This document shows, in pieces, positions 21,040-32,694 of a stretch of 64,000 nt of DNA. A model generated the notes under the pieces. It was given only the letters and a program-made list of their open reading frames with translations. It did not search any database and was not told the origin of the DNA. Position numbers and translations under genes: made by a program. This stretch comes from Notospermus geniculatus (lineage: Eukaryota > Nemertea > Pilidiophora > Heteronemertea > Lineidae), in contig NMRB01000519.1 in NCBI GenBank assembly GCA_002633025.1, forward strand, positions 157,334-221,333. Reading direction: 5' to 3'. Each line of letters opens with the position of its first letter. Position 1 is the first letter of the stretch.

Positions 21040-21415
21040 AAAACGAAGACCTAAGGCCTTAGACCCACTATAAAACAAAGACCCTGGTAGCTCTAAAACA
21101 CAGACCCTACTAGAAAACGAAGACCCTGGTAGCTATAAAACGCAGACCCTACTAGGAAACGAAGACCCTGGTAGCTATAAAACGCAGACCCTACTAGAAA
21201 ACGAAGACCCTGGTAACTATAAAACGCAGACCTTACTAGAAAACGAAGACCCTGGTAGCTTTATAAAACGCAGACCCTACTAGAAACGAAAACCCTGGTA
21301 GCTATAAAACACAGACCCTACTAGAAAATAAAGACCCTGGTGACAATAAAAGGCAGACCCTACTAGGAAACGAAGACCCTGGTAGCTATAAAACGCAGAC
21401 CCTACCAGAAAATTC
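21040..21415. repeat. minisatellite, about 42-bp dimeric unit
   Basis: About eight to nine units alternate two half-units: AACGAAGACCCTGGTAGC and AACGCAGACCCTACTAG. Differences among units include GTAACT for GTAGCT and a duplicated TT. No open frame runs through it. Confidence 0.85.
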
Positions 21416-21429
21416 TTGTAGGTTGATGG

Positions 21430-22040
21430 AAATGCTTAGTGAACATTTTCCCCGTGCATATTTCCGTTACACCCTGTAGGAGTGTGACGCCTGATTGGAT
21501 TTTGATGAATTTTTCAGGAAAGTGGCGCCTTGATTAGTGTAAGATGCCTGTAAAATTTGAAGGGAATATTTCAACATCTTTTATGCATTTTTGCCGGGGT
21601 CTTCCTTTTTACCTCTGTCAGAAACTTTGTTTAATCAGGTAAGAACCTACGGAATGAATTGCGAACAAACTTACGTATAGGCTACGAAGTAATGTCCTTG
21701 TGATCTTAAGAGTGTTCTCGTTGCGCTTGCTATGGGAATATGACTAATGTTTCTCCTGCACCCAACCACATACCAATATTATTGGTATTATTGGTATAGA
21801 CATCAGAGTAGGTGAACAGGGTATCCTCAGTTCAGGTGCAGCCATCTGTATGATCAAATACCTTAAATAAAGTGAGAACAAGGACCCACAGTGACCATTG
21901 ATTCGCCAAACACACGTGACAAAAGGTCCATGCTGATGAAAAGACAATGGTACATATTTGCAACCAGTGTTATGGTGAACACAAATTTTAACAGGTAGCC
22001 TACAATCATGAGGACATGAAAGAAAGTCACAAGCCAACAT
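21430..22040. other. left flank of the BEL element, unassigned
   Basis: No coding or RNA feature recognised. It contains a small ATTATTGGT repeat at 21777-21797. Confidence 0.3.
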
Positions 22041-22713
22041 TGTTGTGGCCACTGGCACTGGGCATGATTCGAATTTCCCTCTAATTTTAGTTTTGAGTTT
22101 TCCTTTGAATAGAACATGAATCACCTGATCCTGAAGTCACATGATTTCCTAGGCCTGGATTTTTGTTACTCAATTTTAAGTCAGTCTGGTATTTTCCATT
22201 GGGCTCACACCACCCTTCTCTGGAATTCTTCTCTGGTTCTCTCCGGTTTGTCCCTGGATTTTTAGTATGGTGCTTCGAGTTTGTTGGATTATACTCGGTA
22301 TGTATCAGTGTTTTATTCCTTAGTTATTTATTTAGGCTAAGTTCTACCTTTCTCACTGTTTAAATTCCCTTTTTTCTTGGTTCTAGACCTTTGGTATAGA
22401 AAATATACTTAAAACAGTAGTCTCACATTATAGTGGTTTAAGTAACTTGGAAATTCGAGTCGTGCCCTTATGCCGGTCGCTGTTATATTAGTCAGGTTCA
22501 ATGCAAAATAACAGGCTCATTTAATTTATGTCTGTAGCTTTTGTAAATTTGAGTTTCTTTTGTACATTCCTTGCATTACCGGTATGCTTTAGTTTAGTTT
22601 GCTTGCTTTAATTTGCTTACTTGTATGCTTATTTGTTTTTGTTTAGTAAAATCTGCTGCTGCTGATGCCGCTGCTGAATTTTCGACTTCCGACTGAGTTA
22701 TTCGGGGCACACA
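22041..22713 (+). mobile_element. 5' LTR of a BEL/Pao retrotransposon
   Basis: 673 bp, TGTTGTGGCC...GGGGCACACA, matching 31106-31776 with few differences. Only 21 bp separate it from the gag-pol ATG at 22735; I do not recognise a tRNA-complementary primer site there with confidence. Confidence 0.9.
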
Positions 22714-22734
22714 ACATTTTACGAGTAATCTACG

Positions 22735-25700
22735 ATGTCTGACACGCGAGACGAAAGGTATAAACTCAGTGAGGCGGCGGCTGTCATCGTTCACGCTAAC
22801 TATGACGACTTCGAGAGCGAAAGTGAGGTGGACGAGGAGGACAGAGCACCGCGACGGAGTGGTAGGGTTCGTAAACGGACGAGTAAGGCCTTAGCGATTA
22901 TGATAGAAAGTGCTGTGAAGGGTTTGAATACAACCTGCAAAACTCTTCATGCTATGTCAGTCGGCTTAGTTGAGTGCATTAAGGAAAATGTAGTCCGAGA
23001 TATTGTTCAGCGGAAATATACAGCTTGGCTGAACTTGTATGGTGAATTCCTAAGTCGTTATGATCACTTGCGCGAGTTGCGTAACACATCGGATCAATCA
23101 ATATCGTTGGTGGTTTTCGATGGGAACAATGCAACATTCCTTGAGACGAAGCGGTACGTTCAACAATGGTTATTGCTACATGTACCTCCTGTTGATCCAC
23201 CCGTTGAGATTACTCCAAAGGACAGTGTGTCAAATGTTTCGGTAGGTAAAGTTAGTGCGGCATCTTCCATTGGGTCCCACGTTAGTAGTATCCAGGTTGC
23301 TAAATTGGAAGAAGAGCAAAAAAGGGCAGAAATTTTGGTTAAATCAGCTGCTTTGAAAAAGAAACAGGATCTTGAGAGGGCTAAATTTGATATAAAGCTA
23401 GAGGAAGAGAAACTAGAATTGGAGACTGAGCTTGAGGTTTCTGAGGCCAAAGGGCGTTTGTTGAAGGACTTCGAAGGTCGTCTTTTATCTAAGTCAGCCG
23501 TTGGTAGTAGAGTGGCTCAGTCTGTTAGTTCACGATCAGTGGGACCCAGTGACAGGTGTAGCACTACCGTTGCCAAAGATGTGAATAGCAATAAAATGCC
23601 ATGTCATGACCAATCTGTTCCTTTTGTGAAGGATGTTGATAATGAAAATGCTAGCATTGGTAATGAAGTAGTTGCAGTCACAAAGGAATTGAGAAAACCT
23701 AAAGTCGAGATTCAGAAATTCTCAGGTGATCCAATGATGTACCCTAGATTCACGAGACAGTTCAATGCTAGGGTGATTGCATACACAGACAACTTTGAGG
23801 AAAGAATGAATTACCTTGAACAGTTTACAGAGGGTGAAGCACATAGAATTGTCAAGGGTTTTTCTTACTTAGATAGCGAGTTGGGTTTTAAAACAGCACT
23901 AGAGGAACTTAAACTGCGCTATGGGGACCAAGAAGTTGTAGCTACTGCTTACATTAAAAAGGCTTTGGATTGGCCCTTGATTAAGGAAAACAATCCAAAA
24001 GAGTTGGATGAGTATGCAATCTTCCTAACAGAGTGTATGCATGATGTTCATAGTGTGGATGCCGGTAAAGTCCTTGAGTACACTGAAAACATCCGCTTGC
24101 TCGTCAAAAAGCTTCCCAACTACCTTCACGACAAATGGAGAAATATAGTTCAGACTACCAAAGATTCCAAAGGTCATATTCAGTTTCAACATCTGGTTGA
24201 TGTTGTTCGAAGAGAGGCGCGTAAGGTGAATGATCCTGTATTCGGTAAGGATCACCTCAAGGTTTCAAAGAGTCAAGATAACTCCAAATCTGGCGCATCT
24301 GGTACTAAGAAAAGTCTTTCAGCAACAGTTGATCCAGGTACAGGTGATGGTTGTAAAACCTTGGACAAACACGATCATCATGAGGTGAAATCTAGTTCAC
24401 GTAACTTTCAGGTGGCCTTTCAATCGCCTTGTTTGTACTGTAAGAAAGAAGGCCATTCCCTAGATGTATGTCGTGGTGTCAAATCCTTGTCATTGAAGGA
24501 AAGGTACAAGGTTTTACAATCTCATCGCTTGTGCTTCGGTTGTCTAAAGCCCATGTCGGGGACCCACAATAGGGTCACATGTAAGAGGAAAATAGACTGT
24601 TCAGAATGTGGGAAAAAGCATCCTTCAATTTTGCATGTGAATTCATCGTCTAGTGGCGCCAAGCAGAAGGGAGTCGATGCCTCTCAAGCAGAAACACCTG
24701 TTGTCAGTAATAATGCTCTTCATTCAACTGGTCATTCAGAAAGCAAAAACCGCGTAGCTATGCCAATTGTTCCTGTTAAGGTTAGATTACCAAACAGCAA
24801 TGAGTATATCGAGACGTATGCTCTGCTTGACTCAGGCAGCACGGCAACCTTCTGCTCGGAGGGACTGAGAAAAAAGTTGGGGTTGACGGGGGTGCAGACC
24901 AAAATTGTGCTGAAAACAATGAATGATGAAAGACAAATAGACAGTCGCATACTTAGAAACTTAGAAATAAGCGATCTGGATGGTACGTTTTCAGCTACTC
25001 TGCCAATAGTGTATACGCAATACGAAATGCCTGTATCAGTGAGTGACATTGCTTCACGTGATGATCTTACGAAATGGGAATATCTTAGTCATATTCCTAT
25101 GAAGGCTGCCAATTCATCTGAAGTTGGTCTGTTGATTGGTTCAGATGTGCCTTCTGTTATTGAACCATGGGACATAGTGAAAAGTGAGAGAGATGGACCC
25201 TTTGCTGTGCGAACTGCTCTTGGTTGGGTAATAAATGGTCCGTTGGACGTTAGTAGCAGTCATTGTGCAGCATCGAGGTTCGTTTCTCTGAATTGCACGC
25301 GTGTCACTGAGTTGGCCGCACTTGATGAGCAACTTCGAAACCAATTCAATCATGATTTTTCTGAGAGAGTAGTTGATGATGTACCGGAGAGATCCAGAGA
25401 AGACCGAGAGTTCCTTAGACAAGTAGAAGAAACATGTGTTCTGCGTGATGGTCACTATGTGATTGGCCTGCCTTTCAGGTCTGTTGACGTTCAAATGCCA
25501 AATAATAGGGTCCAAGCTGAGCAAAGGCTTGTTCAGTTGCAAAGAAAACTGGAAAGAAATCCTGAATTCTTGATAGAATACAAGGCCTTCATGGATAAGG
25601 TTATCGGGAAAGATTACGCACGAGTAGTACCGGATTCTCAGCTCAACAGAAATGATGGTAAAACTTGGTACTTGCCGCATCATGGCGTCTACCACCCGAA

Positions 25701-27024
25701 AAAGAAAAAATTGAGAGTGGTGTTTGATTGTGCCGCCCGTTTCAAGGGCACTTCTTTGAATGAGCAACTTCTTGCAGGGCCAAATTTGACAAATACGTTG
25801 GTAGGCACACTTATGAGATTTAGACAGGGTGAAGTCGCCACGATGTCGGACATTGAATCCATGTTTTACCGTGTAAGAGTTCCGGATGAGGACGCAAGTT
25901 TTCTGCGCTTTTTATGGTGGGAGAATGGTGACACCACAAAACCGGTCATAGAGTACCAGATGATGGTCCACATCTTTGGGGCAGCATCGTCGCCTAGCTG
26001 CTCTAATTTTGCCCTTAGAAAGACGGCAGATGACAACGAGTTGTTGTATGGTACAGAAGCCGCAGAAACATTGCGTCGAAATTTCTACGTCGATGATTGT
26101 TTAAAGGCGAATGACTTTACGAATGATAGCATTGTGTTGTCTGGTGACGTAAGAAACATGTGTCATGAAGGTGGTTTCAACCTCACCGGTTGGGTGAGCA
26201 ATGATAAAGATGTACTGTTGTCAATACCTGTAGAGCATAGGGCAAAGGAGGTGAAGAATCTTGATTTCGATCAGGATGTCTTACCCTCTGAGCGTGCGCT
26301 TGGTGTTCAGTGGGACGTTGAGTCAGACAGGTTCACATTCAAACTTCAGTTGCAAGACCGTCCGTTGACTCGACGCGGAATCTTGTCAATGGTCAGTTCA
26401 ATTTTTGATCCATTAGGGTTTGTTTCACCAGTGACCCTCCAGGCAAAATGTCTTTTACAAGAGTTATCCAAGCGGAAGTTTGGATGGGATGAGCCTGTCA
26501 CTGACGACATTGTGCAGCGATGGAATAAATGGCTCTCTTGTCTGCCAGAATTGTCAAGCTTCTCAGTACCCAGGTGTATTAAACCCCCAACTGTTGATAA
26601 AGTTCAGCTGAGCCACTTCAGTGATGCTAGTCTCTCCGGTTATGGAGTAGTTACGTACATTAGAGTGGTTCTCCCTGAAGAGGTGAGATGTAGTCTACTC
26701 ATGGCTAAGTCACGCGTAGCTCCTCTTAAACCAGTGTCGATTGTGCGGTCAGAGTTGACAGCAGCAACTGTTCCGGTACGTGTTGATAGAATGATTCGTA
26801 GGGAACTGCAGGTTCCTGTTGAGCAGTCGCACTTCTGGACCGATAGTATGTCGGTCATTCACTACATTAGAAATGAAACCTCCAGATTTCACACCTTTGT
26901 CGCCAACAGACTTCAGATTATCCACGAGGGTTCTTCACCGTTGCAATGGCATTATGTGAATACTGCCGTGAACCTAGGCTTGTTCAGTTGCAAAGAAAAC
27001 TGGAAAGAAATCCTGAATTCTTGA
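22735..27024 (+). pseudogene. gag-pol: BEL/Pao gag-pol polyprotein, first part
   Basis: Open frame of 1429 residues. Gag has an acidic and coiled-coil N-terminus (residues about 180-245) and a DUF1759-like capsid region (about 320-480). Zinc knuckle CLYCKKEGHSLDVC is near 565, with more Cys/His (CFGCLKP, CSECGKKH) to about 640. The aspartic protease has ALLDSGS near 697. The Pao-type reverse transcriptase runs from about 930, with MSDIESMFYRVRVP and the catalytic FYVDDC near 1118. RNase H has HFSDAS (about 1294), SELTAA (about 1339) and FWTDSMS (about 1368). After WHYVNTAVN the frame enters a second copy of the RT region (from 26977) in the wrong phase and stops after 17 residues. The enzyme functions are those of BEL/Pao elements, which copy themselves through RNA; this copy is broken. 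Confidence 0.9.
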
Positions 27025-28425
27025 CAGAATACAAGGCCTTCATGGATAAGGTTATCGGGAAAGATTACGCACGTGTAGTACCGGATTCGCAGCTCAACAG
27101 AAATGATGGTAAAACTTGGTACTTGCCGCATCATGGCGTCTACCACCCGAAAAAGAAAAAAATTAAGAGTGGTATTTGATTGTGCCGCCCGTTTCAAGGG
27201 CATTTCTTTGAATGAGCAACTTCTGGCAGGGCCAAATTTGACAAATACGTTGGTAGGCACACTTATGAGATTTAGACAGGGTGAAGTCGCCACGATGTCG
27301 GACATTGAATCCATGTTTTACCGTGTGAGAGTTCCGGATGAGGACGCAAGTTTTCTGCGCTTTTTATGGTGGGAGAATGGCGACACCACAAAACCGGTCA
27401 TAGAGTACCAGATAATGGTCCACATCTTTGGGGCAGCGTCGTCGCCCAGCTGCTCTAATTTTGCCCCTAGAAAGACGGCAGATGACAACGAGTTGTTGTA
27501 TGGTACAGAAGCCGCAGAAACATTGCGTCGAAATTTCTACGTCGATGATTGTTTAAAGGCGAATGACTTTACGAATGATAGTATTGTGTTGTCTGGTAAC
27601 GTAAGAAGCATGTGTCATGAAGGTGGTTTCAACCTCACCGGTTGGGTGAGCAATGATAAAGATCTACTGTTGTCAATACCTGTAGAGCATAGGGCAAAGG
27701 AGGTGAAGGATCTTGATTTCGATCAGGATGTGTTACCCTCTGAGCGTGCGCTTGGTGTTCAGTGGGACGTTGAGTCAGACAGGTTCACATTCAAACTTCA
27801 ATTGCAAGACCGTCCGTTGACTCGACGGGGAATCTTGTCAATGGTCAGTTCAATTTTTGATCCATTAGGGTTTGTTTCACCAGTGACCCTCCAGGCAAGA
27901 TGTCTTTTACAAGAGTTATGCAAGCGGAAGTTTGGATGGGATGAGCCTGTCCCTGACGACATTGTGCAGCGATGGAATAAATGGCTCTCTTGTTTGCCAG
28001 AATTGTCAAATTGCTCAGTACCCAGGTGTATTAAACCCCTAACTGTTGATAAAGTTCAGCTGTGCCACTTCAGTGATGCTAGTCTCTCCGGTTATGGAGT
28101 AGTTACGTACATTAGGGTGGTTCTCCCTGAAGAGGTGAGATGTAGTCTACTCATGGCTAAGTCACGCGTAGCTCCTCTTAAACCAGTGTCGATTGTGTCA
28201 GAGTTGACAGCAGCAACTGTTGCGGTACGTGTTGATAGAATGATTCGTAGGGAACTGCAGGTTCCTGTTGAGCAGTCGCACTTCTGGACTGATAGTATGT
28301 CGGTCATTCACTACATTAGAAATGAAACCTCCAGATTTCACACCTTTGTCGCCAACAGACTTCAGATTATCCACGAGGGATCTTCACCGTTGCAGTGGCA
28401 TTATGTGAATACTGCCGTGAACCCT
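25526..28425 (+). repeat. 1.45-kb tandem duplication inside pol
   Basis: 25526-26975 and 26977-28425 are direct copies (offset 1451 bp) covering reverse transcriptase through RNase H. They differ at scattered bases plus a one-base insertion in an A-run near 27164 and a three-base deletion near 28196. Confidence 0.9.
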
Positions 28426-29868
28426 GCTGATATGGCGTCACGGGGTGTGAACCCTGGTGAATTGGTAGGCAGTGAAGTTTGGCTGTCAGGACCAAGTTTC
28501 TTGGGTAAACATGAGAGTGAATGGCCACAAACTCCAGCGGTACCGTCCTCATTGGACAGTAATGACCCTGAGGTGCGAAAAGCAGTTGTGACATCAAACG
28601 CTGCCGTAGTCCAAGAGACAAATGCTACTGATGTTCTACTGAATCATTTCTCCTCCTGGCATAAAGGGGAGTTCATTGCGCCCTTAAATGTGAATGACAT
28701 GGATATGGCTGAGAATGCCATACTCGCGTACTGCCAACAGCAAGCATTTGCTGAGGAAATGACAAATCTTCAGCAGGGCCGTGCTCGTGTGAAGAAGTGT
28801 AGTAGTTTGTACAAGTTGGATCCTTTCTTAGACAATGGTCTCCTTAGGGTTGGTGGTCGATTGAACAAGCTTTCCATGCCAGAAACCTCTAAACATCCCA
28901 TCATCCTGCCCCCCAAGTCGCATGTGTCTGATTTAGTATTGAGACATATTCATGTTAAGACCCAACACGGTGGAAGAAATCAGATGCTTTCTGAGTTGCA
29001 TAAGACGTTCTGGCTTGTTCATGCGCCATCAGCTATAAGGAAACTGGTCAGAAAGTGTGTGATCTGTCGAAGACAAAGGGCTTCGCTGGGACACCAGAAA
29101 ATGGCAGACTTGCCGGTTGACAGGTTAACTCCAGATGATCCACCGTTTACTGCGATTGGTATTGATTACTTTGGCCCTTTCTTGGTGAAGCAGCGTCGGT
29201 CACAGGTCAAACGCTATGGTGTCCTTTTCACATGCATGACAACTCGCGCCATCCACATAGAAGTTGCCGCGTCTCTGAGCACGGGTTCGTTTATAAATGC
29301 CCTGCGTCGCTTCATAGCTAGACGAGGTCAGGTGCGGCGAATACGGTCAGACAACGGCACAAACTTTGTTGGCGCTGAGCGTGAGTTGAAGGAGGCCATA
29401 GACAACTGGAATATGTCACAAATACATCAAGAAATGCTCCAGCGTAATATTGATTGGAAATTTAACCCACCGACAGGGTCCCATCATGGCGGTTTCTGGG
29501 AAAGAATGATAAGATCAGTTAGAAAGAATATGTATGCTGTAGTTAGGGAACAAGTCTTGACTGAAGAGGGTCTCCAAACTCTTTTGTGTGAGATAGAATG
29601 TACACTGAATAGCCGTCCTATCACTAGGGTTTCGGATACACATGACGATGTGGAAGCACTCACACCCAACCATTTGTTGCTAATGAAGCGCCAACTGTCT
29701 CTGCCTCCAGATTTGTTCACAAAGGACGACAATTATGCGAATCGGAGGTGGAGACAGATTCAGTATTTGAAGAGCTTAGAGCACAAAGGGCATATGTCCA
29801 TTTTTTCATTTTTGAGAAAAGTGAATAAAAAGATTTCGTGTGAATTGTGCCCTTTGTGCACAAAATGA
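27103..29868 (+). pseudogene. pol: BEL/Pao pol, second RT copy plus integrase, truncated
   Basis: After an A-run frameshift near 27164 the second RT copy is open: YVDD near residue 146, HFSDAS near 323. RNase H is followed, without duplication, by NPADMASRG and then integrase. The H2C2 zinc site (HIHVKTQHGG... CVICRRQR) is at about 611-655. The DDE residues lie in IGIDYFGPF (about 687), RSDNGTNFVGA (about 750) and GGFWERMIRS (about 799). The frame is cut at RRWRQIQYL (29776), where the usual C-terminal residues should continue. It then runs into an unrelated insertion. Confidence 0.9.
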
Positions 29869-30385
29869 TTTTAGATTCAAATTACAGCCTCAAAATTAAC
29901 ATAAAATCGACTTTCAGCTTGTAGCAGACCCAAATACATCTGATTTTCAGGGCCCCTGGTGACACCAGCCAAAATCGGCAAAACCCAATGAAAACTCACA
30001 CATACACAGCCAATGTTATAACCATCCACCGGAGCTATACGCAAATATGCCATCTAGCATGATTTTCTTTGCCCGCACGTCCGAAGTTGACGAAAAACGC
30101 GAATTTTCAGCTCAGTGCCTCTTTGGACAGCGTAAAAGGTGTCAAATTTAGAGCCTCATAGGTGACACCAGAAAACTTTCTTGAAATCCCCCCAAACTAA
30201 GCCAGGATATTCGTCTTCAATAGAGGAATCTCATGTGCTATACGCAAAGTTGCTGCAGAAATTCTATGGGGCGCCACAATTGTCCAAAGTATGACTGCTG
30301 TACATTTTGCGTGTTGATCGGGAGTGCGTCATTTTGGGCCTACGGCGCGTGCGCGTCAAAGTGTCCTGCCAAAGCTGGTAATGTG
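29777..30385. mobile_element. insertion replacing the end of BEL pol
   Basis: It starts with an inverted pair (AGCACAAAGGGCA at 29779 and TGCCCTTTGTGC at 29848). It also contains two related segments (GGTGACACCAGCCAAAA at 29958, GGTGACACCAGAAAA at 30162). No coding capacity. Its right limit is unclear. Confidence 0.45.
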
Positions 30386-30544
30386 CTATAGAATGTTTGC
30401 ACGTGACGTCACAGCGACCATGTTGGAGGCATACAACAAAAGAACAGACTTTCAAAACAATCGAAGTTAATCTCCATAGACCGTGACTGGCGAATTGTTT
30501 TTGGTTTATACCTCCAACATGGCCACCGTCCAAACACTCTATAG
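30386..30544. mobile_element. small MITE with CTATAG ends
   Basis: Left end CTATAGAATGTTTGCACG with CACAGCGACCATGTTGGAGG; right end CCTCCAACATGGCCACCG with CAAACACTCTATAG. Confidence 0.65.
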
Positions 30545-30675
30545 CCATACGTTAATTTGATTACACCTTTTTTGAATGATAAGTATCTGCATCAAATAGA
30601 GTTCTAAAGCCGGTAGTATTTTATGCAAGGTTCTAGTTACATGTAACGTTTCGAGAAAAAAAATGCCAATAAGGG

Positions 30676-31105
30676 GCCGTATTCAAAAAGGGTGTTTAGC
30701 CTAATCAGCGTACAAATTCTGCATTACACAGGTTAAAGGCCTAGAAAACTATTGTTCTGCCTTCTGTATGCTGCCTGATCTCGGGCATTTACATGTACCC
30801 ACTGGGCCACACGATGATCACACTCGTCTATCTTTCCTGCGTCTTTGTGTGGGAGGACAAAAGAAAGTGGTGTTCAAATTCTAGACAAGCCTGCCTGGTC
30901 GTTTAACATTTCCTTTGTACTCTTGGACTTAGACGCAGGATAGTTAGACGCGTGTGATTATCCTACTGGTAAACGCCTCTGGTGAAGCACCATACAGACA
31001 TCAGACATAGTTTTCTAGGCCTTTGACCTGTGTAATGCAGAATTCGTACGCTGATTAGGCTAAACACCCTTAATCGCGCGATGATCACCCTTTTTGAATA
31101 CGGCC
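30676..31105. mobile_element. 430-bp inverted-repeat element abutting the 3' LTR
   Basis: Ends GGCCGTATTCAAAAAGGGTG and CACCCTTTTTGAATACGGCC are perfect complements, and the arms continue with GTTTAGCCTAATCAGCGTAC. Inside, a second pair (TAGACGCGTGTG near 30943) faces CACACGATGATCACAC near 30812. The right end touches the first base of the LTR. Confidence 0.75.
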
Positions 31106-31776
31106 TGTTGTGGCCACTGGCACTGGGCATGTATTCGAATTTCCCTCCAATTTTAGTTTTGAGTTTTCCTTTGAATAGAACATGAATCACCTTATCCTGG
31201 AGTCACATGAGTTCCCAGGCCTAGATTTTTGTTACTCAGTTTTAAGTCAGTCTGGTATTTTCCATTGGGCTCACACCACCCTTCTCTGGAATTCTTCTCT
31301 GGTTCTCTCCGGTTTGTCACTGGATTTTTTAGTATGGGTGCTTCGAGTTTGTTGGATTATACTCGGTATGTATCACTGTTTTATTCCTTAGTTATTTATT
31401 TAGGCTAAGTTCTACCTTTCTCACTGTTTAAATTCCCTTTTTTCTTGGTTCTAGGCCCTTGGTATAGGAAATATACTTAAAACAGTAGTCTCACATTATA
31501 GTGGTTTAAGTAACTTGGAAATTCGAGTCGTGCCCTTATGCCGGTCGCTGTTATAGTCAAGTTCAATGCAAAATAACAGGCTCATTTAATTTATGTCTGT
31601 AGCTTTTGTAAATTTGAGTTTTTTTGTACTTTCTTTGCATTACCGGTATGCTTTAGTTTAGTTTGCTTGCTTTAAGTTGCTTACTTGTATGCTTATTTGC
31701 TTTGTTTAGTAAAATCTGCTGCTGCTGATGCCGCTGCTGAATTTTCGACTTCCGACTGAGTTATTCGGGGCACACA
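31106..31776 (+). mobile_element. 3' LTR of the BEL/Pao retrotransposon
   Basis: 671 bp, TGTTGTGGCC...GGGGCACACA. The flanks AACAT (left of the 5' LTR) and GTAGT (right of this LTR) do not match, so no target duplication is preserved. Confidence 0.9.
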
Positions 31777-31805
31777 GTAGTAGCTCACTCCGGTGAGCTA
31801 AAAAG
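31777..31805 (+). mobile_element. GAGCTAAAAA-type terminus, right of the BEL element
   Basis: GCTCACTCCGGTGAGCTAAAAAG is a short hairpin of the paired end words of the element class at 1920-2419. Another left-end palindrome (TGGTCCATGGACCATTGTTC) lies at 31953. Confidence 0.5.
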
Positions 31806-31992
31806 CCAAGGCCGACCGCCACGAAACTCCGATAGCACTAACAGGGTCTAACAGAGAAATTCTGTAATGGTAAAAGGCAGTGCATACCTCACTGTAAAGC
31901 CCAGGTCACACTGTGGCGATGTTGGAGGGCGAATCCCCGCGAACTAGAATGAAATGGTCCATGGACCATTGTTCTCACCCCTTTGGACATAA

Positions 31993-32454
31993 TAAGCCCT
32001 GTTTACACTACATAAAAACCCGCGTCTCACCCGGGCTTTTTCCGTCTACACCTGTTAAAAGCGCGGGTCTAATAGACCCGGGGATGAAAAGTCCGGGCTT
32101 TTTGAACCCTCCGATTTCGAAGGGTTTTTGGAGAGCTTAATTTAGACCCGCGTCTCCTGCGGGTTTTTAAAGTAGTGTAGACGCAATAGACCCGGGCTTT
32201 GTCTAGTTCTTGAACACCGTGACAGGCGGCGTGTCTTGTGGGCATGCGCGGTAAAAAGCCAGCACTCCAATTTAGCGCCTCCTCTTCGTGAAGAGTGCGT
32301 GCCAGTAGCGACCCTATCGCCGGGCGTAGCAATTAAGTTCAGCTAGACTTTAGTAGTGTAGACGCTCGCCGGGTCTTAGGCGGGTTTTTTTTAGGCCCGG
32401 GCTTGACACGGGCTCAAAAAGCCCGGGGATTTCTATGTAGTGTAACCACAGCTA
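31993..32454. mobile_element. palindromic MITE, GTGTAGA/GTGTAAC word
   Basis: Ends TAAGCCCTGTTTACACTAC and GTAGTGTAACCACAGCTA. The word recurs inside (GTCTACACCTG, AGTGTAGACGCAATAG, AGTGTAGACGCTCGC), and CCCGGGC/GCCCGGG blocks alternate. Confidence 0.7.
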
Positions 32455-32694
32455 CTGTGTAATGACAGAGAGAGGTATGTACAGCCTTGGAAATTAGTAA
32501 ATGGACAGTGAAAATGTTGTTTTTCTCAGAACTGGTTGATGATAATTGAATGCGGTTTTCTGCATATGATAGGCATATTATCTGGCTTTAAATGCATAGT
32601 GATGACCTTGAATCTGCTGTCATAGGAATTGCCAAATTTGGCGATTTCCCAAATGACCTAAAATCAACATTTTTGCATTCAAGTTCTTTTCAGA

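Noticed and set aside
21040-21415. CRISPR array
   Set aside because: The repeats are contiguous with no unique spacers, and the genome is eukaryotic.
25141-25767. 208-residue minus-strand ORF opposite the BEL polyprotein
   Set aside because: A shadow of the real plus-strand frame; the same pattern recurs opposite the duplicated copy.
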